DNA from: Candidatus Woesearchaeota archaeon
GTDB lineage: Archaea; Nanobdellota; Nanobdellia; SCGC-AAA011-G17; VGLX01
Length of the DNA stretch: 5,700 nt
NCBI GenBank assembly: GCA_016866645.1
Contig: VGLX01000101.1
Span: forward strand, 1 to 5,700
Reading direction: 5' to 3'
Shown in pieces: positions 1 through 5,603 of this stretch. Positions within the stretch are counted from its first letter, which is position 1. Every line of letters starts with the position of its first letter. A model generated the notes under the pieces. That model did no database searches. It saw nothing but the letters and a program-made list of their open reading frames with translations, and had not been told where the DNA came from. Both the position numbers and the translations under genes were made by a program.

Positions 1-84
1 AGGATGGCAAATACTTTGGAAAGGAGAAACGATACTCATGTTACTGGTAGAAGGAGCAAGGATGGCGTTATCGGGAGGTATTAA
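1..84 (+). CDS. 3' end of an upstream gene (partial; possibly ribosomal protein S8e-like)
   Basis: An open frame runs from the left edge to a TAA at 82-84 and gives 27 basic, Arg-rich residues. The stop lies only 2 nt before the aIF5A start, and the aIF5A Shine-Dalgarno site sits inside its last codons, which is the spacing expected of an upstream operon partner. The tail, with VTGRRSKDGVIG near the end, faintly resembles the conserved C-terminal VTxRPGQDGVVN region of ribosomal protein eS8. A translation gene would fit the neighbourhood, but the match is short and several key residues differ. A second frame (2-94) is also open and would overlap the aIF5A start, so even the reading frame is not certain. 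I treat the identity as unknown. Confidence 0.4.
   Translation, partial: RMANTLERRNDTHVTGRRSKDGVIGRY
74..79 (+). promoter_or_regulatory. Strong Shine-Dalgarno site for aIF5A
   Basis: GGAGGT lies 7 nt before the ATG at 87 and matches the anti-SD of archaeal 16S rRNA. It decides the start: the next in-frame ATG, at 177, where aIF5A homologues usually begin, has no purine-rich site before it. Confidence 0.8.
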
Positions 85-86
85 TT

Positions 87-569
87 ATGGGTAAGGACAA
101 GCGACAACAGGAGGATGTCACCGAAGCCGTGACAAACAAAAAATTTATAAACGCTTATCGCACACAAACTCATATCATGGACACAAAACAAACAACTGCA
201 GGAAGTTTAAAACCTGGAAACGCTGTAGTATTCGATGGTATCGCGTGTAACGTGAAAAGAGTAGACAAAGGAAAAACTGGCAAGCATGGAGCTGCAAAGT
301 GCAGGATAGAAGCTATTGGCATGATAAACGAAGAGAAAATAATAAAAGTCATGCCAGCATCTGATAAAGTGGACGTGCCAATAATAGAAAAGAAAAACGC
401 ACAAGTGCTTTCTATACAAAATGATGTTGCTAACGTCATGGATGTAGAGAGTTATGAAACGTTCGATTTGAAGATTCCTGAAGAGCTAAAAGGGCAGGTT
501 GTCGAAGGTTCTCAAGTTTTTTACTGGATAATCCTCGGTCAGAAGATAATCAAGCAGGTTAAGCAATAA
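87..569 (+). CDS. Translation initiation/elongation factor aIF5A (hypusine-containing)
   Basis: This is the archaeal homologue of eIF5A and bacterial EF-P. It binds the ribosomal E-site region and promotes peptide-bond formation at stalling motifs such as polyproline. The 160-residue product shows the N-terminal SH3-like domain (about residues 38-100) with the hypusine loop GKTGKHGAAK at 62-71. K66 is the lysine expected to be modified to hypusine or deoxyhypusine by deoxyhypusine synthase, encoded elsewhere. The C-terminal OB-fold (about 105-158) contains the family segment MDVESYETFDLKIPEEL. Family members are about 130-140 residues. Here roughly 30 extra charged, polar residues precede the usual start, which would be Met31 (nt 177). 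I keep the start at 87 because of its excellent GGAGGT site. The gene sits between a possible ribosomal-protein gene end and eL40, whose ATG overlaps this stop codon. Identity is secure; only the N-terminus is open to question. Confidence 0.96.
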   Translation: MGKDKRQQEDVTEAVTNKKFINAYRTQTHIMDTKQTTAGSLKPGNAVVFDGIACNVKRVDKGKTGKHGAAKCRIEAIGMINEEKIIKVMPASDKVDVPIIEKKNAQVLSIQNDVANVMDVESYETFDLKIPEELKGQVVEGSQVFYWIILGQKIIKQVKQ

Positions 570-730
570 TGGCAAAGATCCCTGAATCTAACGCTAGGTT
601 ATACAAGAACGTGTTCGTTTGTAAGAGATGCAAGACTAAACTCAGAGCGTCTAATCTTAAGATCCTGCAAGGCAAAATCAAGTGCAAGCGTTGCAACAGC
701 AAGGCTTTCAGAGCGGTTAGGAAGAAGTAA
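569..730 (+). CDS. rpl40e: Large ribosomal subunit protein eL40 (L40e)
   Basis: This is a very small 53-residue, highly basic protein of the large ribosomal subunit. In eukaryotes eL40 is made as a ubiquitin fusion; archaea encode it alone. The sequence starts MAKIPESNARLYKNVFVCK, the archaeal eL40 N-terminal style, and has two CxxC pairs (C18/C21 and C39/C42) that should bind one zinc ion as a zinc ribbon. It ends in a basic tail (FRAVRKK). The 17-residue spacing between the cysteine pairs is wider than the roughly 10 of the classical eL40. The ATG shares its A with the aIF5A stop (TAATG), so translation is probably coupled. A modest AGGT lies about 9 nt upstream. The protease gene follows after 21 nt. 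eL40 is the best family call; a generic zinc-ribbon protein is the alternative. Confidence 0.88.
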   Translation: MAKIPESNARLYKNVFVCKRCKTKLRASNLKILQGKIKCKRCNSKAFRAVRKK

Positions 731-744
731 TAATCTTTCAAAAA

Positions 745-748
745 GAGG
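745..748 (+). promoter_or_regulatory. Ribosome binding site of the M50 protease gene
   Basis: GAGG within AAAAGAGGAAA lies 3 nt before the ATG at 752. The spacing is short, but it is the only purine-rich site in the 21-nt gap after eL40. Confidence 0.5.
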
Positions 749-751
749 AAA

Positions 752-1960
752 ATGAACTTAGACCTATTATTCGTAGCATTATTCTATGGCTTCTTGATAC
801 TATTCTATTTTAGGAATAAAGAGAAATTCAAAGTTCAGGGTAAAATCTTCTTCTTATACCCCACTCATTTAGGAATCAAGCTTATGGATAAGATAGCAAA
901 GACTTTCCCTAGGACTTTGAAAGTATTAAGCTATTTCAGTATCGCTTTTGGTTTCGCGGGGATGGGTTACATATTCTTCGTTCTTATAAAAGGAACTTTA
1001 GACATGTTCTTAGTACCTGCAGCTCCGCCAACAGTTGCCCCTGTGCTTCCAGGAGTCAAAATTCCTGGTGCCCCTACGCTTTCATTTTTCCACTGGATAA
1101 TCGCGATATTTATTGTGGCAGCTATTCATGAGTTTTCACACGGTGTCTTCGCCAGACTTTACAGTATAAAAGTTAAAAGTTCAGGTTTTGCTTTCCTAGG
1201 CCCTATCTTGGCTGCTTTCGTAGACCCGGATGAAAAGACGTTAGCCAAGGCTAGCGCGAAAGAGCAGTTATCAGTTTTTTCTGCTGGTCCTTTTTCAAAT
1301 ATAATCATGGGCTTTTTATTCCTGATAGTCTTTACATTGCTAACAGGTCCTGTAGCCTCATCGATGATAGAAGGGGATGGTATAATCGTCAACACAATAA
1401 TGAGTGGTTATCCTGCTGAGAAAGTGGGAATGCAAGCCCCGTTTGTTATAAAATCTGTAAACAGTAAAGAAACTTTGGATTTTGTTAACTTCTCATCAGC
1501 AGTCAGCGCTATATCCCCTGGAGACGAAGTTGTTATTCAAACTGACAAAGGTATTTTTAAAGTTGTTACTGTGAAAAATCCTGATAATGCTAGCAAAGGT
1601 TTCATGGGTGTGTCTGGCTTTGAGCAGAAGATTAAGGTTAAAGATTCTTTCAAAAATAGGTATGGCGGTAATGTTTACGAAGTTGCTAAGTGGTTTAATC
1701 TTCTAGTTATTTGGCTTTTTATAATAAACCTGGGTATAGGATTATTTAATTTACTGCCTTTAGGACCTGTTGATGGTGGAAGAATGTTTTTCGTATTATT
1801 ATTAAGTGTATTTAAGGACAAGATTAAAGCTCAGAAAGTTTGGAAAATAATAAGCCTTTTTTGTTTGTTATTGATTGTGGTAAATATGCTGCCTTGGCTT
1901 GGCAAACTGGTTATGTTCTTGATTAAGCCGTTCCTTTACTTGGCTTCTTTGCTATTATGA
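752..1960 (+). CDS. Site-2-type intramembrane zinc metalloprotease (peptidase family M50) with PDZ-like insert
   Basis: This 402-residue polytopic membrane protein is predicted to cleave transmembrane segments of client proteins within the bilayer (regulated intramembrane proteolysis). The zinc-binding catalytic motif HEFSH is at residues 126-130 (His126, Glu127, His130) in a hydrophobic segment. The third zinc ligand is expected in NLLPLGPVDGGR at 333-344 (Asp341 of DGG). A SAGPFSN element at 177-183 matches the conserved M50 GPxxN loop. Hydrophobic segments lie near 3-20, 58-80, 112-135, 180-200, 312-335 and 365-400. A PDZ-like domain occupies about 207-280, between the two catalytic halves. 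A proline-rich loop (89-109) precedes the HExxH helix, as in other archaeal members. All catalytic residues are present, so activity is likely; the substrate is unknown. It is the last gene of the aIF5A-eL40 unit, and its 3' end overlaps the convergent methyltransferase gene by 38 bp. Confidence 0.93.
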   Translation: MNLDLLFVALFYGFLILFYFRNKEKFKVQGKIFFLYPTHLGIKLMDKIAKTFPRTLKVLSYFSIAFGFAGMGYIFFVLIKGTLDMFLVPAAPPTVAPVLPGVKIPGAPTLSFFHWIIAIFIVAAIHEFSHGVFARLYSIKVKSSGFAFLGPILAAFVDPDEKTLAKASAKEQLSVFSAGPFSNIIMGFLFLIVFTLLTGPVASSMIEGDGIIVNTIMSGYPAEKVGMQAPFVIKSVNSKETLDFVNFSSAVSAISPGDEVVIQTDKGIFKVVTVKNPDNASKGFMGVSGFEQKIKVKDSFKNRYGGNVYEVAKWFNLLVIWLFIINLGIGLFNLLPLGPVDGGRMFFVLLLSVFKDKIKAQKVWKIISLFCLLLIVVNMLPWLGKLVMFLIKPFLYLASLLL

Positions 1961-2879
1961 TATGTCTTGTAAGTCCAGAGTGTACGTAAACGCTTATTTC
2001 ATTCTCAAACTTTAGGCTTTTAGGTGGCTTAATCTTTTTTGGAAAAACAGCCACTAGGTATTTTCCTGGTTTCAGTAGCCCATACGCTTTTTCAAAGAAC
2101 CTCTTGTATAAAGTGTTAAGGTTTATCGTATGATAAGAGCATCTGCCGTAGGGCAGGTCTGTGACTATCGCGTCTGCTTTCTCTTTGAGCTTCAAAGCGT
2201 CTCCTCTAGTGAGCTTTGCTTTCAGTCTGAACTGTTCTAAGTTTTTTTTCGTATACTCTATCATCCGGCTGTCGATGTCATTGCCTCTTAGCTTACAGCC
2301 GATTAAGCCCGCTTCTATTAGTATTCCTCCTGTCCCGCAGAAAGGATCCAGCAACGTTTGACCTTTCTTAACCCTTGAAAGATTAACCAACGCCCTTGCT
2401 AATTTCGGCTTCATAGACGTAGGGTGAAACCCTCGCCTGAGGTGGGGCATCCTTTCGTGGAACTTTTCACAATTTTCGTTTAACAAAAGCCCAGCATAAA
2501 CTTTCTTGTCTGTAAATACGAACTGCACATCCATTCTAGGATTCTCCAAATCCACTTTAGGCTTGGACAGTGTATGCCATATAATCGAGGCTAATTCTCT
2601 CTCCTCGAACAAGGGCTTTCCGTTAATCCTTACGCGGAAACTTTTTTTGTAAAACCTTTGCCAGCTAAAATTTCTTATAGCCTTCTCTAAATCTTTCGTG
2701 TTGCACGTAAATAAGTGTTGTAAGATTTTCCTCGTGAATGCTAACCTTTTCAAATCGTTATTGGTTTCTAGCAATAAGACGTTATCATCCTGGAAGTAAT
2801 CTCGCTTACCGGATAATGCTAATGCTTCTTCTCTTGCTAATTTCAAATGCTCCAAGGACAGTAAGAGTATAAGTTTCAT
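1923..2879 (-). CDS. tRNA guanosine-10 N2-methyltransferase, Trm-G10/Trm11 type (THUMP + Rossmann MTase)
   Basis: The 318-residue product is predicted to transfer one or two methyl groups from SAM to N2 of G10 in tRNA. The N-terminal part (about 1-140) has the size and style of the NFLD-plus-THUMP RNA-binding module. It is followed by HPTSMKPKLARALVNL (152-167), a segment typical of this family. The class I methyltransferase core has SAM-binding motif I DPFCGTGGILIEA (178-190), an acidic motif II around GNDID (199-203) and the catalytic motif IV TDLPYG (240-245), with Leu in place of the more usual first Pro of DPPY. I chose the ATG at 2879 because it overlaps the trmJ stop as ATGA. An in-frame start at 2957 would add 26 residues encoded entirely inside trmJ and is unlikely. 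The gene is probably translationally coupled to trmJ. The protein may instead be a related THUMP tRNA guanine-N2 enzyme with another target position. Confidence 0.88.
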   Translation of the reverse strand: MKLILLLSLEHLKLAREEALALSGKRDYFQDDNVLLLETNNDLKRLAFTRKILQHLFTCNTKDLEKAIRNFSWQRFYKKSFRVRINGKPLFEERELASIIWHTLSKPKVDLENPRMDVQFVFTDKKVYAGLLLNENCEKFHERMPHLRRGFHPTSMKPKLARALVNLSRVKKGQTLLDPFCGTGGILIEAGLIGCKLRGNDIDSRMIEYTKKNLEQFRLKAKLTRGDALKLKEKADAIVTDLPYGRCSYHTINLNTLYKRFFEKAYGLLKPGKYLVAVFPKKIKPPKSLKFENEISVYVHSGLTRHIIIAKKPSKGTA

Positions 2880-3553
2880 TTTATCTTCTTGAAAAATCCG
2901 CACATGGCCTGGAACTCTCTTTTGGTCAAGTAACTCTTTCCGACAACCCTTTTCCAAAGCCTCCTCTGTGTTTCTTTCTTGTCAGGTGTTGAAAACTTAA
3001 GCCTGCCTAATGATTTGTAGATTATCTTCAAAAGCAGGTCTTTGTCTTTTCCACAAGCCATTCTGATATGCTCATGAGAACAGCTCTGGTTGTTCTTGAA
3101 TATCTCATAGAATATTATCGCTGCAGAGTGGGAAACGTTCAAGGTCTTGTACTTCTTAGAAGCAGGTATCGAAACTATGAAATCACAGTTAAGTATCTCT
3201 TCATTAGTCAATCCGGAATCTTCTCTTCCGAAGAGGATTACAGAACTCTTGTTCAGTATCCTCAGGTCTTCAGGCCTAACCGGCAGCCGGGGTATGTTAT
3301 AATCAGTGGAGCCTACGTTAGCCGTTGTACCAATTACATAATCAAACTTTTTCAAATAACTGAAGCTTTTAACAACTTTCATTTTTTTTAATACATCTTC
3401 CGCATGCCTGGCTCTTTTGAACGCTTCTTCGCTTAAAGGGTCGCATTGAGGATTGACTATTATAAGCTCCTTTAAATCAAAATTCTTCATAACCCTAGCT
3501 ACTGCACCAACGTTTCCAGGGCTTATAGGTTCTATCAAAGCTACGGATATCAT
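2876..3553 (-). CDS. trmJ: SPOUT-fold tRNA/rRNA 2'-O-methyltransferase, TrmJ-like
   Basis: The 225-residue product belongs to the SpoU/TrmH-TrmJ branch of knotted SPOUT methyltransferases. TrmJ 2'-O-methylates nucleotide 32 in the tRNA anticodon loop. The three SpoU motifs are visible: motif 1 around SPGNVGAVARVMKNF (11-25) with Arg20, motif 2 VILFGREDSGLTNEEI (105-120) with Glu111, and motif 3 SIPASKKYKTLNVSHSAAI (128-146) with Asn139, which forms part of the SAM-binding trefoil knot. A C-terminal segment (about 168-225), ending in a basic KREFQAMCGFFKKIK region, follows as in TrmJ. The ATG at 3553 has no SD but lies about 27 bp after a TATA-like box, so the mRNA should be leaderless. It is the first gene of a two-gene tRNA-modification operon and is divergent from SAM synthetase. 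The 2'-O-methyltransferase family is secure; the exact target nucleotide is inferred. Confidence 0.88.
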   Translation of the reverse strand: MISVALIEPISPGNVGAVARVMKNFDLKELIIVNPQCDPLSEEAFKRARHAEDVLKKMKVVKSFSYLKKFDYVIGTTANVGSTDYNIPRLPVRPEDLRILNKSSVILFGREDSGLTNEEILNCDFIVSIPASKKYKTLNVSHSAAIIFYEIFKNNQSCSHEHIRMACGKDKDLLLKIIYKSLGRLKFSTPDKKETQRRLWKRVVGKSYLTKREFQAMCGFFKKIK

Positions 3554-3576
3554 GTCTTAGTTCGTGTTTTGTTATC

Positions 3577-3584
3577 TTTTAAAA
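3577..3584 (-). promoter_or_regulatory. TATA-like promoter element for the trmJ operon (leaderless)
   Basis: TTTTAAAA is centred 27-28 bp upstream of the trmJ ATG (A at 3553). That places the predicted transcription start at, or within a couple of bases of, the start codon. No SD-like sequence occurs in the 23 nt before the ATG. A second AT-rich match (TATAAAA read on the + strand at 3595-3601, or TTTTATA on the - strand) lies further out and could be an alternative giving a leader of about 18 nt. Confidence 0.55.
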
Positions 3585-3642
3585 CTAACGGCACTATAAA
3601 ACGTTAACAATTAGGTCAAAATATCGTAAAATCTACTTGAAT

Positions 3643-3658
3643 CCAAAAGGTTTATTTA
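3643..3658 (+). promoter_or_regulatory. BRE/TATA promoter of the SAM synthetase gene (leaderless)
   Basis: A purine-rich CCAAAAGG (3643-3650), which resembles a TFB recognition element, is followed directly by TTTATTTA (3651-3658). The TATA centre is about 28 bp before the ATG at 3683, so transcription should begin at about the start codon. The upstream in-frame GTG at 3671 would then lie outside the mRNA. A further TATAAAA at 3595-3601 could drive a longer transcript with a leader of roughly 60 nt. Confidence 0.6.
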
Positions 3659-3682
3659 TTCTAAAGATAAGTGATATGGCAT

Positions 3683-4789
3683 ATGGAAATAGTTATAGAA
3701 AAGATAAAAGAAAGAAAAGAAGTGATTGAGCTTGTTGAGAGGAAAGGCACAGGCCATCCTGACACACTGTGCGATTCTGTATGCGAAGAAGCATCAAAAG
3801 CGTTGAGCAAGTATTACTTGGAACATTTCGGGAAAGTATTGCACCATAACATCGACAAGGGATTATTGGTAGCAGGCATCTCAAAAATAAGGTTCAAAGA
3901 CGGAATCATAAAAAAGCCTATAGAGATAATAATCGCTGGTAGGGCAACATCAAAAGTAGGAGACCACATAATCCCGGTAAGAAGGATAATCCTTAAGGCA
4001 GCTAAAGATTATCTAAGGCAGTTCAGCCTAGCAAAGTTTAAGGTAATCGTAGACGTCAAACCAGGAGCAGCTAACCTTGTAGAAGTTTTCGAGAAAAAAG
4101 TTCCGGTGGCCAATGATACTTCATTCGGAGTTTCCCACTTCCCGCATTCAGAGCTGGAAAGCCTGGTGCTAGAGGTAGGAGACTTGATAGACTCTGAGAG
4201 CTTCAGAAAAAAGTATCCTTGTGTAGGGAGAGATTTCAAGGTGATGGGCTTCAGGAATGACAAGAAGACGGTAGTCACGATAGCTATCGCGTTCATCTCT
4301 AGATTCGTCAAGGACATGCAGCATTACAAAGAGCTGAAAGACAAGATAGTATCTGAGATGCGCCAAAGGTTCAAAGTGGAAGCTTACTTGAACACATTAG
4401 ACAGTTATGAAGACGCTTCATCAGTATACTTAACGATTTCTGGATTATCCGCAGAGCAAGGCGATGACGGTCAGGTAGGCAGAGGCAACAGGTACAATCA
4501 GCTAATAACCCCCAACAGGCCGATGAGCCTAGAGGCGCTAGCAGGGAAGAACGTGAACCACCCGGGCAAGCTTTACCAGATAATGGCATATAGGATTGCT
4601 AAGGATGTTTATGAGAAGACAAAAGCGAAATACGTCGAGGTGAAGATGCTCACCCAGATTGGCAAGCCCTTGTCAGAGCCGCAAGTAGTCTCCTTAAGGA
4701 TTGAAGGCGAAGCAACAAAAGCCGAACAGATAGTCAGGGAGAATTTGAAGAACATCAAAAAGATCCAGGAAGAGATAATCTTTTCTTAA
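3683..4789 (+). CDS. S-adenosylmethionine synthetase, archaeal type (methionine adenosyltransferase)
   Basis: This cytoplasmic enzyme makes SAM from ATP and methionine, releasing phosphate and pyrophosphate. The archaeal family is highly diverged from bacterial and eukaryotic MetK. Diagnostic blocks of the 368-residue product are LVERKGTGHPD (17-27), LHHNIDKG (53-60), PVANDTSFGVSHFP (141-154), SAEQGDDGQVGRGNR (256-270), ITPNRPMSLEALAGKN (275-290) and TQIGKPLSEPQ (324-334). Archaeal members are usually about 400 residues, so this is a compact version, but every conserved block is present. I prefer the ATG at 3683 over an in-frame GTG at 3671 because the TATA box places the transcript start near 3681-3683. 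An AAGTGAT at 3669-3675 could alternatively serve as SD on a longer transcript. The gene is divergent from the trmJ operon, whose enzymes consume SAM. Its TAA overlaps the stop of the convergent KaiC-like gene within TTAA. Confidence 0.95.
   Translation: MEIVIEKIKERKEVIELVERKGTGHPDTLCDSVCEEASKALSKYYLEHFGKVLHHNIDKGLLVAGISKIRFKDGIIKKPIEIIIAGRATSKVGDHIIPVRRIILKAAKDYLRQFSLAKFKVIVDVKPGAANLVEVFEKKVPVANDTSFGVSHFPHSELESLVLEVGDLIDSESFRKKYPCVGRDFKVMGFRNDKKTVVTIAIAFISRFVKDMQHYKELKDKIVSEMRQRFKVEAYLNTLDSYEDASSVYLTISGLSAEQGDDGQVGRGNRYNQLITPNRPMSLEALAGKNVNHPGKLYQIMAYRIAKDVYEKTKAKYVEVKMLTQIGKPLSEPQVVSLRIEGEATKAEQIVRENLKNIKKIQEEIIFS
4757..4784 (+). terminator. Possible bidirectional hairpin at the convergent SAM synthetase/KaiC-like gene ends
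   Basis: AAAAGAT (4758-4764) and ATCTTTT (4778-4784) are perfect inverted repeats with a 13-nt loop, lying just before the overlapping stop codons. Each strand ends its arm in a T-rich run (TTTTCTT on +, TTTTTG on -). The stem is AT-only and archaeal termination depends mainly on U-tracts, so this is a weak prediction. Confidence 0.25.
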
Positions 4790-5562
4790 AAAACCGCTTC
4801 GTCAGGATAAATCCTCACGCCAGCATCTGTTATCTTCATCGGGAATATCCTAGAAGCATGCTTAGAGCCCCTAAGCTTAAGGATTTCTAATGCCCTGTTC
4901 CTAACGTCCCCTTTTCGGATGTAATACAATAGTATTATTCCGTCAGCCTCAAAGTCTATGTCCAAGTCCTCATGCTTCTCAAAGTCTGATTCGTGCTCAA
5001 CTATTAGAAGCGCAGTGCATCCCCATCTTGATATAATCCTAAAAAGACTTAGCATCGATTCTCTTCTCGCAAGTTCATCATGGAAAAGCAATGAGAACGC
5101 AGTTAAAGAGTCAATTACTATCCTTTTCGCACCAGTCTTAGTGATAGTCCACTCTATATCACCTCCGCCTTCTTTAAGCATCTGCTCTACTTTCTCAGGA
5201 GTGTATTCTATTATTGTTATCTTGTCTTCCCCCTCAAGCTTTTTCAAATCCCATCCTAAATTTAGCATATGCTTTTGGACTTTTTTCTTTTCTTCTTCAA
5301 ACGTTACGAACACTCCGGGCTGGTTGAACTTCGTCACACCATTTACTAAGAACTGCATCGCGAATATTGACTTGCCAGTGCCTGCCCCTCCGCTTACAAT
5401 GTTAACAGACTCTTTTTCAAACCCCCCCGACATCAGCTCGTCAAGTCCAGGAATACCTGTAGGCACTCTTTCCTCAGAAAATCCGGTCTGGCTCTTTTTG
5501 TTGTCTGACCCTTTAGGGTTTGCTGTGCTCGAGTTTGATTTATGTTTTTTTTGTTTCATCAT
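4786..5562 (-). CDS. Single-domain KaiC-like (RecA/RAD55 superfamily) ATPase
   Basis: The 258-residue product is a P-loop ATPase of the KaiC family. In archaea such proteins are abundant and act as regulatory or signalling ATPases, with targets mostly unknown. It shows VPTGIPGLDELMSGGF (33-48), the family entry motif; Walker A GGAGTGKS (58-65, Lys64); TFEEE (87-91), with the paired acidic residues that include the catalytic Glu; Walker B RIVIDSL (147-153, Asp151); and KLRGSKH (229-235), the C-terminal motif that reaches the neighbouring subunit's nucleotide in KaiC rings. All ATPase residues are intact. Only one KaiC domain is present, unlike cyanobacterial KaiC. A 29-residue Lys/Ser/Asn-rich, probably disordered tail precedes the fold. 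I start at the ATG at 5562: a longer frame would need a TTG at 5607, which lies upstream of the promoter. It is not RadA, since it lacks the helix-hairpin-helix domain and is too short. Confidence 0.9.
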   Translation of the reverse strand: MMKQKKHKSNSSTANPKGSDNKKSQTGFSEERVPTGIPGLDELMSGGFEKESVNIVSGGAGTGKSIFAMQFLVNGVTKFNQPGVFVTFEEEKKKVQKHMLNLGWDLKKLEGEDKITIIEYTPEKVEQMLKEGGGDIEWTITKTGAKRIVIDSLTAFSLLFHDELARRESMLSLFRIISRWGCTALLIVEHESDFEKHEDLDIDFEADGIILLYYIRKGDVRNRALEILKLRGSKHASRIFPMKITDAGVRIYPDEAVF

Positions 5563-5584
5563 TTTATTGCTTACTGCATTCAGA

Positions 5585-5600
5585 TTTAAATATTTTTTGA
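5585..5600 (-). promoter_or_regulatory. BRE/TATA promoter of the KaiC-like ATPase gene (leaderless)
   Basis: Read on the - strand, an A-run CAAAAAA (5594-5600) precedes TATTTAAA (5585-5592). The TATA centre is 26-27 bp before the ATG at 5562, so the transcript should begin at that codon. There is no SD before the ATG. The site lies between the stop of the putative upstream gene (5604) and the start codon. Confidence 0.6.
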
Positions 5601-5603
5601 AAT

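Noticed and set aside
2880..2957. 26-residue N-terminal extension of the Trm-G10-type methyltransferase from an in-frame start at 2957
   Set aside because: The extra residues are encoded inside trmJ. The ATG at 2879 overlaps the trmJ stop as ATGA, the usual coupled-start arrangement, and begins a family-like N-terminus.
3068..3391. + strand open frame of 107 codons opposite trmJ
   Set aside because: It lies wholly within the SpoU-motif-bearing gene on the other strand, has no ribosome binding site or promoter, and encodes nothing recognisable.
3671..3682. GTG start for SAM synthetase, adding four residues
   Set aside because: It lies only about 16 bp from the TATA centre, so it would probably be outside the transcript. 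The ATG at 3683 is better placed.
3554..3682. Possible SAM riboswitch or structured RNA upstream of SAM synthetase
   Set aside because: The region is AT-rich with no convincing stem-loop architecture, and the inferred transcript start leaves essentially no leader to form a riboswitch.
5422..5428. C7 homopolymer inside the KaiC-like gene as a possible frameshift site
   Set aside because: The frame is intact through it and encodes the expected SGGF of the conserved LDELMSGGF motif. It is a sequencing-error hotspot at most.
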